26,588 bases of DNA from Lentisphaerota bacterium (GTDB lineage Bacteria > Verrucomicrobiota > Kiritimatiellia > UBA8416 > JAFGIZ01). The notes under the pieces are model-generated. The model ran no database searches. It had not been told where the DNA came from and saw only the letters and a program-made list of their open reading frames with translations. Shown here in pieces: positions 6,935-14,966 of this stretch. Both the position numbers and the translations under genes were made by a program. Within the stretch, counting starts at the first letter, position 1, and each line of letters begins with the position of its first letter. The stretch is from the NCBI GenBank assembly GCA_016929365.1, contig JAFGIZ010000271.1:1-26588 (forward strand), written 5' to 3'.

Positions 6935-8154
6935 TGGCAGGCGCCGCCGCCCGCGGCCCGTGCGTAGAGCGCCTCGTAGGCGTCTACCATGGCCTCCCAG
7001 GAGGCGGCGCGCGCGGCGGCACGCGCGGCCGTCTGCAGCGCGGCCAGCCGGTCCCGGTCGTCCGCCAGCGACGCGATCCGCTCGGCGAGGGCGGCGGGAT
7101 CTCCCGGCGGAACGGTCAGCCCGGTGCGCCCGTCCGCGATCCGTTCGGCCTGGCCGCCCGCGGCGGACACGACGGCGGTGCAGCCGGCGGCCATCGCTTC
7201 GAGCACGGCCAGGCCGAAGCTTTCCAGGCAAAGCGAAGGGTACAGCAGGACGTCGGCCCGCTGCAGGAGCGCGTCGCGGGCCGGGCCGTCGACGAACCCG
7301 CGGCAGGCCACCCGCGGATCGCGCGCGGCCAGCCGTTCGGCCGCGGCCCGACGGGGCCCCTCGCCGGCGATTTCGAGCCGCAGGGGCGGCGCCCCGTCAA
7401 GCCGGCGGAACGCCGCGTCGAGCACGCCGAGGCCCTTGTGGGCGTCAAGCCGGCCGAGATAGAGGAAGGTCACGGGCCGGCCCGGGGGGCGCTCCGGCGC
7501 CGGCGCGGTGTCCGGCGGCAGGCCGTGCGGAATGCAGACGCCGCCCGCGCGCGGGCGGCAGCCGAGCGCCAGATGCAGGCGCAGATGGGATTCCGACGGC
7601 GTGCAGAGAATGTCCACCGCACGCGTGCGGGGCGCGTAGAGCCGCGCGTACAGCCGGCGCAGCGGTCCGTCGGCAAAGCCCGGCGGGAACGGGGCGTACA
7701 GCAGGTTGTGACGGGGATGCAGCAGCCAGGCGTCGTGGGCGGTGTGCACGACCGGCAGGCCGAGCCGCCGGGCCGCGCTCCAGACGGCCGGCGAGAACCC
7801 GTACAGGTTATGCGTGTGCACGACGTCCGGCCGAGCCGTTTGCGCCAGCCGGCGCAGCGCGCCGGCGGCGCGCGGATTCCAGAGATCGAGCGCGTGGGCC
7901 CGAAGCTGGACCCGGAGGCGCGCGCCCGGCCCGGCGCCGGCCGGCGGGAACAGCCGCCCGCCCGGCCAGACCCGGGTGATTCCCGCACCGCGTTGCGTTT
8001 CGCGGACCCCGTTGCCGCACGGCGGCGGGCCCGCCGTGAGCACCGCGACGGTGTGGCCGCGCGCGGCCAGGCTGGCGCACAGCGCCGCCGTGAGCCGTTC
8101 GGCGCCCCCGATGACCTCGGGCGGATAGGTATTGCTGACCGCCAGGATACGCAT
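6913..8154 (-). CDS. Glycosyltransferase family 4
   Basis: 413 residues. The N-terminus MRILAVSNTYPPEVIGGAER is a textbook GT4 start. It is followed by VVHTHNLYGFSPAVW and HTAHDAWLLHPRHN in the acceptor domain, LYLGRLDAHKGLGVL at the donor domain, and the EX7E motif in LESFGLAVLEAMAAGC. The frame is open 24 codons further upstream, but MRILAV at 8154 is the family start. No Shine-Dalgarno is visible. This gene alone is on the minus strand between two plus-strand runs. It is divergent from the SGNH gene across a 56-base gap that includes a small GC hairpin (8171-8184). It may have been inserted or inverted relative to its neighbours. Confidence 0.9.
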   Translation of the reverse strand: MRILAVSNTYPPEVIGGAERLTAALCASLAARGHTVAVLTAGPPPCGNGVRETQRGAGITRVWPGGRLFPPAGAGPGARLRVQLRAHALDLWNPRAAGALRRLAQTARPDVVHTHNLYGFSPAVWSAARRLGLPVVHTAHDAWLLHPRHNLLYAPFPPGFADGPLRRLYARLYAPRTRAVDILCTPSESHLRLHLALGCRPRAGGVCIPHGLPPDTAPAPERPPGRPVTFLYLGRLDAHKGLGVLDAAFRRLDGAPPLRLEIAGEGPRRAAAERLAARDPRVACRGFVDGPARDALLQRADVLLYPSLCLESFGLAVLEAMAAGCTAVVSAAGGQAERIADGRTGLTVPPGDPAALAERIASLADDRDRLAALQTAARAAARAASWEAMVDAYEALYARAAGGGACHQAGQLM

Positions 8155-8210
8155 GGCCGTAAAGAAACTTGCCCCAGCCGGGGCGGAAAGGCAAGGATGA
8201 GCGCACGCCG

Positions 8211-9134
8211 ATGAAAACATGGGCATGGGTGCTGCTGGTCATCGCGGCGGTGGAAGCCGTGCTTCACGTCGTGCTGCCGTCGCGCAGCTTCAACCACGAG
8301 GTGGACCGCCTGCTGTACGCTATTCGAAGCGGGCGGATGAACGCGCCGGTCGTTATCCTCGGCGACAGCGTGGCCAGGGGCATTTTCGAGAACGCGGATC
8401 TGCCGCCCGACCGCTACGCCGTGGCGGCCTGCAACCAGGCCGTCGAGACCGCGGGCCAGTATTTTCTGCTGCGGCGCATCCTGGAGCGGCATCCGGGGCG
8501 GCCGCGCGCCGTGATCTTCTGCGCGATCGATCCGCGCGCGGGCGACTTGCGTCAACCGCTGACCGAAAACTACGTGCAGCGCTGTTTTACGCGCTGGCGC
8601 GAGATCGGCGCGTGCCTGCGGGGAACGCGCGACCCGGCTTTCGGACTCAAGATGGCCGCCTACAAGCTGCTGGCCTCGTTCCGCTACCGCATCCACCTGC
8701 AGCGCCGGCTGGCGGGCGTGGACGACCGTGCGATCCTGACGGCGGCCGGGCGCCCCGCGGGCGCCGCCGGCCGGGCGGCGGATGCGGCGCACGGCCTGTT
8801 CGCGCGGCTGAACGCCTCGCTGCGGCACCGGCGCGGAGAGCGCCTGTCGCCGCGTTACCTGCGGCGCATGGCCGCGCTCCTGGAGGCGCGCGGCATTCCG
8901 TTGCTGATCCTGCCCGCTCCCACGACGCCGGAACAGGCGGCGCATTGCCGGCGCGTCATGGACAAGCTGCGCCCCCTCGAGGACGCGTACGGGAACGTGA
9001 CCGTCCTGCGGGAGCTGTACCGCGCGTATCCGCCGGACCATTTCGCGGACGGCTGGCACCTCAACGCCAGGGGGCTGGCCCGACACCGGCCGGTGATCGG
9101 GCAGGCCTTGCAGAGGGCGGACGGTGAGCTTTAA
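8211..9134 (+). CDS. Membrane-anchored SGNH-hydrolase-like protein, partner of the MBOAT acyltransferase
   Basis: 307 residues. A single N-terminal hydrophobic segment (about residues 4-22) should anchor it with the catalytic domain outside the cytoplasm. ILGDSVARG gives the block-I nucleophile Ser53, and DGWH near the C-terminus gives Asp280 and His283, the usual SGNH triad partners. It overlaps the MBOAT gene by 11 bases. Such MBOAT plus SGNH pairs (AlgI with AlgJ/AlgX, DltB with DltD, PatA with PatB) pass an acyl group across the membrane and onto a polysaccharide, so O-acetylation of the locus glycan is the likely role. The start at 8211 was chosen over the upstream in-frame codon at 8169 because the membrane segment begins there. 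An esterase that removes acyl groups is the alternative. Confidence 0.82.
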   Translation: MKTWAWVLLVIAAVEAVLHVVLPSRSFNHEVDRLLYAIRSGRMNAPVVILGDSVARGIFENADLPPDRYAVAACNQAVETAGQYFLLRRILERHPGRPRAVIFCAIDPRAGDLRQPLTENYVQRCFTRWREIGACLRGTRDPAFGLKMAAYKLLASFRYRIHLQRRLAGVDDRAILTAAGRPAGAAGRAADAAHGLFARLNASLRHRRGERLSPRYLRRMAALLEARGIPLLILPAPTTPEQAAHCRRVMDKLRPLEDAYGNVTVLRELYRAYPPDHFADGWHLNARGLARHRPVIGQALQRADGEL

Positions 9135-10527
9135 TTCCTTCCAGTTCCTGGCTTTCTTTACGGCGGTGTTCGCGCTGTACCATGCGCTGAACCATCGCTG
9201 GCAGAACCGCCTGCTGCTGGCGGGCAGCTACCTGTTTTATGCGAGCTGGGACTGGCGCTTCCTTTCCCTCATCCTGGTCAGCACCGTCACGGACTACCTG
9301 TGCGGGCGGGCGATCGGCGCGGCCGGCCCGAAGGCCCGCAAGCGGTTCCTGGCGCTCAGCGTGGCCGTCAATCTCGGGCTCCTGGGCTTCTTCAAGTATT
9401 ATGATTTTTTTGCGGGCAGCCTGCAGGCGCTGCTGGGCCGGCTGGGCTGGGAGGCGGACGTGCGGCTGCTCCACATCGTGCTGCCGGTCGGGATCTCCTT
9501 TTACACGTTCCAGACCTTGAGCTATACGCTTGACGTTTACCGGGGGACGCTCAAGCCGGCGCGGCGTTTCCTGGACTACGCGTTGTACGTGGCCTTCTTC
9601 CCCCAGCTCGTGGCCGGTCCGATCGAGCGCGCCGCGCGGCTGCTGCCGCAGGTGCAGCGCCCCCGCCGGGTTTCCGCCGCGATGCTGGGGGAGGGCCTTT
9701 TCCTGATGCTGCACGGCTATTTCCAGAAGGTCGTGGTCGCGGACAACCTGGGGCTTTTCGTGGACCGCGTGTTCGATGCCCCGGCGCCGCAGAACGGACT
9801 GATCGCACTCTTCGCGGTATACGGCTTTGCCTTTCAGATCTTCTGCGACTTTGCCGGCTATTCCAATATCGCGCGCGGCGCAGCGCGCTGTCTCGGGTTC
9901 GACCTGATGGTGAACTTCCGGTCGCCGTACCTGGCCGCGGATCCGCGCGATTTCTGGCGCCGCTGGCATATCAGCCTCTCCACCTGGCTGCGCGATTATC
10001 TGTATATCTCCCTCGGCGGCAGCCGCGCGGGCCGGATCAAGACGCTGCGCAATATCGGCGTGACCATGCTGCTGGGCGGGCTGTGGCACGGCGCGGCCTG
10101 GACCTTTGTGTTGTGGGGCGCCTATCACGGGCTGTTGCTGATCGTCCAGCGCGCGTGGGAATGGGCCGCGGCGCCGCGCCGCCCGCGGGCCGTCTGGCTG
10201 CGGCGCGCGGCGTGCTTCCACCTCGTCTGTCTCGGGTGGATCCTGTTCCGCAGCGCGGGCCTGGCACAGGCGGCGGCGCTGGCGGGGAGCGTGTTCCGCT
10301 TCGGCGCGTACCGCCTGGAGGCCGGGATGCTGCCCTGGCTCGCGCGCCTGGGACCGCTCGTCGGCCTGGTGGTGCTGGTCCAGGTGTTGCAGGAGCGCAC
10401 GCAGGATACTGCCGCCGTCTGGCGGCTGCCGTTGCCCGCGCGGGTTGCGGCGGCGCTCGTTTTTTCCTATTCGATTATCCTGTTCGGCGTGCATCATGGG
10501 CAGACGTTTATCTACTTCCAGTTTTGA
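9124..10527 (+). CDS. MBOAT-family O-acyltransferase (AlgI/PatA type)
   Basis: 467 residues with roughly ten or more membrane segments. The family core is clear: LPVGISFYTFQTLSYTLDVY, FFPQLVAGPIERA, YSNIARGAARCLGF, FWRRWHISLSTWLRDYLYI, and GGLWHGAAW with the invariant catalytic His322, plus a second histidine at 335 in AYHG. MBOAT proteins take an acyl group from a cytoplasmic donor and move it to the outer face for transfer to a sugar. The GTG start at 9124 lies 11 bases inside the end of the SGNH gene. The next gene starts 2 bases after the stop, so the three are probably one transcript. The substrate is most likely the glycan made by the surrounding transferases. Confidence 0.95.
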   Translation: MSFNSFQFLAFFTAVFALYHALNHRWQNRLLLAGSYLFYASWDWRFLSLILVSTVTDYLCGRAIGAAGPKARKRFLALSVAVNLGLLGFFKYYDFFAGSLQALLGRLGWEADVRLLHIVLPVGISFYTFQTLSYTLDVYRGTLKPARRFLDYALYVAFFPQLVAGPIERAARLLPQVQRPRRVSAAMLGEGLFLMLHGYFQKVVVADNLGLFVDRVFDAPAPQNGLIALFAVYGFAFQIFCDFAGYSNIARGAARCLGFDLMVNFRSPYLAADPRDFWRRWHISLSTWLRDYLYISLGGSRAGRIKTLRNIGVTMLLGGLWHGAAWTFVLWGAYHGLLLIVQRAWEWAAAPRRPRAVWLRRAACFHLVCLGWILFRSAGLAQAAALAGSVFRFGAYRLEAGMLPWLARLGPLVGLVVLVQVLQERTQDTAAVWRLPLPARVAAALVFSYSIILFGVHHGQTFIYFQF

Positions 10528-10529
10528 CC

Positions 10530-12413
10530 ATGACGGCGAATCTGCTTAACGCGCTCCTTGTCACGCTGGCCTTCGGCGTCACGTACGGTCTGCCGGCGGT
10601 CCTGGCGGCGGCGTGGCTGTGGCGCCGCCGTCCGCCGTCGGCGGCGGCGCGCCGGGAAGCCGGCCTGCTCGCGGTAATCCTGGCGCTGGCGTACGGGGTC
10701 CGGCTGCTGCATCCGCTGCGGCACGCCTACCTGGGACAGTCCGACGCCTATACGCATCTGCTTTTTATCAAGGACATCCTGGCGGACGGGACCATCCGGC
10801 ATCCGGCGTATCCGGCGGGCTATCACTGGATCGTGGCCCTGCCGGTGCGGCTCTTCCGCCTGGACCCTTACCTGGCCGCGCGGTACGGCGGCGCGTTTTT
10901 CGGCACGATGCTGTGCCTGGGCCTCTACGGCCTGCTGCGGGCCGGCGGCCGGGCCTTTCCGGCGCTGCTGGGGGCGTTTCTGGCGGCGAGCTGTCCGGTC
11001 TTCGGGATCCTGATCAAGACGGGCGTCGGCGCTTTTGCCAACCAGGTCGGGCTGGCACTGACGCCGGTGATCCTGCTGGCGTACAGCCGCTTCGTCGCGC
11101 GCGCGCGCGGCGGAGGCGCGGTGTTAACGGCATTACTGGCGGGACTGGCGGCCTGCGTGCCGCTGATGCTGCTGCGGCTGGGCGTGGTGATGCTGGCGGA
11201 GCGCGCGCTCGCCCTGGCGGCCGCGGCGGGCGGGGGCGGGCGCGCCGCATGGCGCCGCACGGGGCGGCTGGCGCTGCTGCTGCTGCCCGCCGCGCTGATT
11301 GTGGCGCTGCAGTTTGCGCCGGCCGGGAGCGCCTGGTGGCGCGTCACCGGGGAAGCGCTCACGGGGGAACGGCTGCGCGCGGCGGCAACGCCGCAACCCG
11401 GCCCGGTGCAGGCGGAACCGGCGCGGACGGCCCCGTGTCCCGCGGCGGCCGTGGCCCGCGATTACCTGTCAGTCAAACGAGCGGGCCTGGGCAGCCGCTG
11501 GATGACCCTGGCGGCCTGCGGGCTGCTGGCGCTGTTTGCCGCGGGCGCGGTACAGGGCGCGCGCCGGCGGATGCCGCTGTGGCGTGTGATCGGCGTGTTC
11601 GGCTGTGTGACGGGACTGCAAACGCTGACCGGGGTATTGGAATTCTCGCGCTACCAGCGGGCGGGCTGGAGCTTCATGATCGCCGCGGTGTGCGCGTGCG
11701 CCTGGCTGGGATTCGAGGTGTACCGCCGCATCCGGCCGGCGGGTCTGCGCCGCGGGCTCGTGGCCGCGGGAGCGGCGGCGTGCGTGACGCTGACCCTGTT
11801 GCATCCGCCCGGCCACCTCAACGCGGTGAGCTCCGCCGAGGATGCGCTGGTCCGGCTGACGCGCGCGCTGGCGCACCGGGAGGCGGTCCGGGCGGGCGTG
11901 CGCGTTCCCGTCGCGTGCGACGCGCCGCTCCCCGCCGCGGTCGCCGCCGCGCTCGAGCCCGGGCTGCCCGCCGTGCTGGTTGTGCGGTCCACGAGCGGCG
12001 CGGCGACGCGCGGGTTCTGGGAGCTGCCGGACGCGGTCACGGTGCGGGGCGCGCCGCTCGAGATCGTCAACGTGCGGCAGGAAGCCGATTTGCGGGCGGC
12101 GTTCCGGCCGGGCCGCCAGCTGGTTGTGTTTCTGGACCGCGCGCGGCGGATCGCGGCGCCGGCGCTGGGATCCGTCGCGGCCTTGGATCCGGCGCAGGCG
12201 GAACGCTATGCCCGCTGGCAATACGGGCACTACGCGGTCAACGGCGTGATCCGGGACTTCCTCGACGCCCTTCCTGAGGATGCCTGGCGCCGGCGCGCCG
12301 TCCCGCTCGGAGCGCGGGCCACCGTCGTCGTAGCGGTTCCGCGAGCCGGGTCAGGGGCAGCTCCACCAGGCGGTACGCCGCGGCGCCCGCGGTCAGCGCC
12401 GCCGCCGCCATGA
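10530..12413 (+). CDS. GT-C-like polytopic membrane glycosyltransferase, 3' end overlapping an antisense gene remnant
   Basis: 627 residues, with about ten hydrophobic segments up to roughly residue 440 and then a soluble C-terminal part. The first extracytoplasmic loop has GQSDAYTHLLFIKDIL and YPAGYHWIVALP, which resemble the acidic-loop and Y-P-x-G-x-H features of GT-C proteins that use polyprenyl-phosphate sugars. I cannot place it in a precise family. It starts 2 bases after the MBOAT stop with no separate ribosome site. The last 30 or so residues (about 598-627, ending in a run of Arg and Pro) are coded opposite an acyltransferase-3 remnant on the other strand. They look like accidental sequence, so the natural C-terminus may have been altered. 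Confidence 0.78.
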   Translation: MTANLLNALLVTLAFGVTYGLPAVLAAAWLWRRRPPSAAARREAGLLAVILALAYGVRLLHPLRHAYLGQSDAYTHLLFIKDILADGTIRHPAYPAGYHWIVALPVRLFRLDPYLAARYGGAFFGTMLCLGLYGLLRAGGRAFPALLGAFLAASCPVFGILIKTGVGAFANQVGLALTPVILLAYSRFVARARGGGAVLTALLAGLAACVPLMLLRLGVVMLAERALALAAAAGGGGRAAWRRTGRLALLLLPAALIVALQFAPAGSAWWRVTGEALTGERLRAAATPQPGPVQAEPARTAPCPAAAVARDYLSVKRAGLGSRWMTLAACGLLALFAAGAVQGARRRMPLWRVIGVFGCVTGLQTLTGVLEFSRYQRAGWSFMIAAVCACAWLGFEVYRRIRPAGLRRGLVAAGAAACVTLTLLHPPGHLNAVSSAEDALVRLTRALAHREAVRAGVRVPVACDAPLPAAVAAALEPGLPAVLVVRSTSGAATRGFWELPDAVTVRGAPLEIVNVRQEADLRAAFRPGRQLVVFLDRARRIAAPALGSVAALDPAQAERYARWQYGHYAVNGVIRDFLDALPEDAWRRRAVPLGARATVVVAVPRAGSGAAPPGGTPRRPRSAPPPP

Positions 12414-12577
12414 CCGCGAGGCGGCCGGCCCGTGCTCCGGGCGGAACGGCCGGCAGGATCCGGACGAGGGCCGACAGGATCAGCGTGTGGGTGAGGTAGA
12501 TTGCGTACGAGGCATTGCCGGCCGCGCGCAGCAGGGCGGCGGGGGCGCGCGACCAGGGGCGAGACGCCGCGGTTCCG
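12320..12577 (-). pseudogene. C-terminal remnant of an acyltransferase-3 family gene
   Basis: On the minus strand the frame reads GNASYAIYLTHTLILSALV and later YRLVELPLTRLAEPLRRR. These are the last two membrane helices and the closing basic motif of acyltransferase-3 (OatA/exopolysaccharide O-acyltransferase) proteins. A full member has about 350 residues. Only about 85 can be read here, and an in-frame TAA at 12600-12598 blocks extension upstream, where the plus-strand GT2 gene begins. The open frame continues to a stop at 12240-12238, but sequence past about 12320 no longer looks like the family. No start codon precedes the conserved part. It fills most of the 237-base gap between the GT-C-like gene and the next GT2. 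Confidence 0.68.
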
Positions 12578-12612
12578 GGCGTGGATCCTGGGGTGTCTTA
12601 TCCAACATGCGC

Positions 12613-12641
12613 TTGAAAACGGTACCAGAACCTGCTAACGG
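12613..12641 (+). promoter_or_regulatory. Possible extended -10 promoter of the GT2/DUF2304 group
   Basis: TTGAAA (12613-12618, 5 of 6), a 17-base spacer ending in TGC, then TAACGG (12636-12641). The hexamer itself is poor, but the TGn preceding it fits an extended -10. It ends 9 bases before the ATG at 12651. Confidence 0.3.
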
Positions 12642-12650
12642 AATCGAAGC

Positions 12651-13403
12651 ATGAATGCCGCTGCACCCCGCTCCGAGTCGCTGATCCTCGTGCCCGCGTT
12701 CGACGAGGAGAAAAGCCTCGGCCCGTTGCTGCGCGAGTTGCGCGAACACGCGCCCGGCCTCGACGTCCTGGTAGTCAATGACGGCTCCGCCGACGGGACG
12801 GCCGCGGTGGCGCTGGCCGGAGGCGCGCGGGTCTTGAATCTGCCGTGCAACCTGGGCGTCGGCGGCGCGGTCCAGGCCGGGTTCCGGTATGCACACGCCC
12901 GCGGCTACCGCACGGTCGTGCGCTGCGACGGGGACGGGCAGCATCCGCCCGCGCAGATCCCGAGGCTGCTCGACGCGCTGAAGCGCCAGGGCACGGACCT
13001 GGTCATCGGGTCGCGGTTCCTGGACGGGAAACCCTATACCAGCACGCGCCTGCGGCATTGCGGCATCCGGGTTCTGGCCCGTTTTCTTTCGATCATCTGC
13101 CGCAAACGCGTGACCGATCCCACCTCGGGCTTCCAGGCGGTGACGGGGCCGCTGCTGCGGTTCTTTTCGCAGTCCTATCCGTGCGACTATCCGGAGCCGG
13201 AGGCGCTTGCGCTGATGCGCCGGCAGGGGTACGATTTCGCCGAGGTTCCGGCCGGCTTCCGCGAACGGACGGCGGGTGCCTCGACGATCCAGGGATGGGG
13301 TACCTTGTATTACGTGTTCAAAGTGTTCCTGGCCTTGTGCGTGGACAGGGCGCGCAGGGTCGACGCGCGGTATGCGCGGTCCAGCCTGGCGGAGGCGCCA
13401 TGA
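12651..13403 (+). CDS. GT2 glycosyltransferase, DPM1-like (polyprenyl-phosphate sugar synthase type)
   Basis: 250 residues, one GT-A domain. SLILVPAFDEEKSLGPLL, VVNDGSADGTA, CNLGVGGAVQAGFRYA and RCDGDGQHPP (the DXD motif) are all typical of dolichol/undecaprenyl-phosphate mannose synthase-like enzymes. DPTSGFQAV and the late GWGTLYYVFKVFLAL are also common in this group. Such enzymes load a sugar onto undecaprenyl phosphate, which GT-C proteins then use on the outer face; three GT-C-like genes lie in this window. The stop overlaps the next ATG (ATGA), coupling it to the DUF2304 gene. A weak GGAA ribosome site precedes the ATG. Confidence 0.92.
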   Translation: MNAAAPRSESLILVPAFDEEKSLGPLLRELREHAPGLDVLVVNDGSADGTAAVALAGGARVLNLPCNLGVGGAVQAGFRYAHARGYRTVVRCDGDGQHPPAQIPRLLDALKRQGTDLVIGSRFLDGKPYTSTRLRHCGIRVLARFLSIICRKRVTDPTSGFQAVTGPLLRFFSQSYPCDYPEPEALALMRRQGYDFAEVPAGFRERTAGASTIQGWGTLYYVFKVFLALCVDRARRVDARYARSSLAEAP

Positions 13404-14008
13404 CGCCGCAACCGCTGGGGGAGATGACCGTGCGCCTCGTTACGGGCTGGGACGAAGCGGTGGGGCTGCGCCTGCTGATCGGACTGCTGAGCCTGGTGAT
13501 CTTCGCGCTGACGGGCCGCGTCCTCTGGCGGCGCGAATGCAGCCGCATCGTGGCCGGGTTGTGGCTGTTCGTGGCCCTGCTGTTCGGCATCTTCGCGCTG
13601 TGCCCGCAGAAGGTGGTGGATACCGTGATCCAGACGGAGTACATGGTGCGCATCCGGCTCGTGGCCGGCGGCCTGAGCATCGTGGTGCTGCTGATCACCT
13701 TTGAAGCGCTGCGCCGCACACACCTGCAGGAGCGCTACGCGCTCTTGTGGCTCGCCACCGCGCTGGCGATCCTGACCGCCGCGGTCTTTCCCGGCGTGGT
13801 GGCCCTCTTCCGGGCGGTGACGGGCATGACCTACGCGTCGGCCGTGCTGGCGGTGACCTTTACCTTCCTGGTGCTCGTGGCGTTTCATTTTTCCATTTCG
13901 ATTTCCGGTATGCAGTCCCGGCAGAGCAAGATCGCCCAGCAGCTGGCCATCCTGGAAACGAGGCTGCGCGAACTGGAACAGCAAAAGGATGCGTCCGATG
14001 GCGGTTAA
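13400..14008 (+). CDS. DUF2304-family membrane protein
   Basis: 202 residues. Three or four hydrophobic segments lie between about residues 20 and 165. The family-typical ERYALLWLATALAILTAAVFP is present in the middle. The tail after residue 170 is charged (QQLAILETRLRELEQQ) and likely a short coiled coil in the cytoplasm. DUF2304 proteins have no settled biochemical role but are commonly encoded next to DPM1-like GT2 genes, as here, with ATGA overlap upstream and an 11-base overlap with another GT2 downstream. A helper or membrane anchor for the neighbouring GT2 is a reasonable inference. Confidence 0.85.
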   Translation: MTPQPLGEMTVRLVTGWDEAVGLRLLIGLLSLVIFALTGRVLWRRECSRIVAGLWLFVALLFGIFALCPQKVVDTVIQTEYMVRIRLVAGGLSIVVLLITFEALRRTHLQERYALLWLATALAILTAAVFPGVVALFRAVTGMTYASAVLAVTFTFLVLVAFHFSISISGMQSRQSKIAQQLAILETRLRELEQQKDASDGG

Positions 14009-14966
14009 ATTCCTGGCGGTCGTAATTCCCGCGCTGAACGAGGCGGCGACGATCGGCGACGTGATCGGCCGCTGCCTGGCCGTCTGCCGGCATTCCGGAT
14101 TCGAGGCGACCGTGCTCGTGGTGGACGACGGGTCTACGGACGGCACCGCCGCGGCGGCGCGGGCCGCGGGCGCCCGGGTTCTGGCGCACCCGCAGAACCG
14201 CGGCGTCGGGCGCGCCTTCCAGACGGGGCTGGACGCCGCGCTGGAATCCGGGGCCGACGTGATCGTCAACATCGACGCCGACGGCCAGTTCGATCCGGAG
14301 CGCATTCCGGACCTGATCGCGCCGCTCCTGGCGGGCCGCGCGGATTTCGTGTCGGCCTCGCGCTTCAAGGATCCGGCGCTCGTGCCCGAGATGCCGCGCC
14401 TCAAGGTGTGGGGCAACCGGTTCATGAGCCGGCTGGTCGGCAGCATCGCGCGGCAGCGCTTTTACGACGTGTCCTGCGGATTCCGCGCCTACAACCGCGA
14501 GGCGGCGCTGCATCTCAACCTGTGGGGCGACTTCACGTACACGCAGGAATCGTTTCTCGAGCTGGCCATCAAGAGTGTCCGCATCGAAGAGGTGCCCATG
14601 GCGATCCGCGGCGTGCGCGCGGCCGGCCGGTCGCGCGTGGCGTCAAACCTCTGGCGCTACGGCTGGCGCACGCTCAAGATCATCCTGCATTCCTACCGCG
14701 ATTACTGGCCGCTCCATTTCTTCGGCTGGATCTCGCTGCCGTTCATGCTGCTGGGGCTGGGCCTGTTGACCGGGTTCCTGCTGCACAGGCTGCTGGTCGG
14801 GAGCTTCCGCCCGCAGCTCTGGATGGGCTTTTCGGGGGCCGGGCTCCTGGGACTGGGGGTCTTGATCCTCGTGACGGGCGTCATGGGCGAGATGCTCAAG
14901 CGGATCCGGCTGAACCAGGAAACGCTGATCTATTATCAGAAGAAGGCGCGGTTCGAGCGCCCGTGA
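13998..14966 (+). CDS. GT2 glycosyltransferase with two C-terminal membrane helices
   Basis: 322 residues. The GT-A domain has FLAVVIPALNEAATIGDVI, VVDDGSTDGTA, NRGVGRAFQTGLDAAL and NIDADGQFDPERIPD (DXD). Two hydrophobic segments follow at roughly 240-262 and 275-297. This is the layout of polyprenyl-phosphate glycosyltransferases such as ArnC/GtrB-like enzymes. ATG at 13998 was preferred over ATG at 13989 because AAGG at 13985-13988 is spaced 9 bases from it. Together with the GT2 at 12651 it flanks the DUF2304 gene, so the trio may provide two different lipid-linked sugars or one heteromeric enzyme. The stop overlaps the next GTG start (GTGA). Confidence 0.92.
   Translation: MAVKFLAVVIPALNEAATIGDVIGRCLAVCRHSGFEATVLVVDDGSTDGTAAAARAAGARVLAHPQNRGVGRAFQTGLDAALESGADVIVNIDADGQFDPERIPDLIAPLLAGRADFVSASRFKDPALVPEMPRLKVWGNRFMSRLVGSIARQRFYDVSCGFRAYNREAALHLNLWGDFTYTQESFLELAIKSVRIEEVPMAIRGVRAAGRSRVASNLWRYGWRTLKIILHSYRDYWPLHFFGWISLPFMLLGLGLLTGFLLHRLLVGSFRPQLWMGFSGAGLLGLGVLILVTGVMGEMLKRIRLNQETLIYYQKKARFERP

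Noticed and set aside
8171..8184. GCCCC-AGCC-GGGGC hairpin in the divergent gap
   Set aside because: A 5-bp GC stem with no following T run; neither gene ends here, so it is not a terminator, and chance is likely.
11093..11108. CG-dinucleotide run inside the GT-C-like gene
   Set aside because: Short and expected at this base composition; it encodes Arg/Ala codons in frame.
12480..13058. 192-codon minus-strand ORF over the acyltransferase remnant and GT2
   Set aside because: It is not in the frame that carries the acyltransferase motifs and is mostly antisense to the real GT2.
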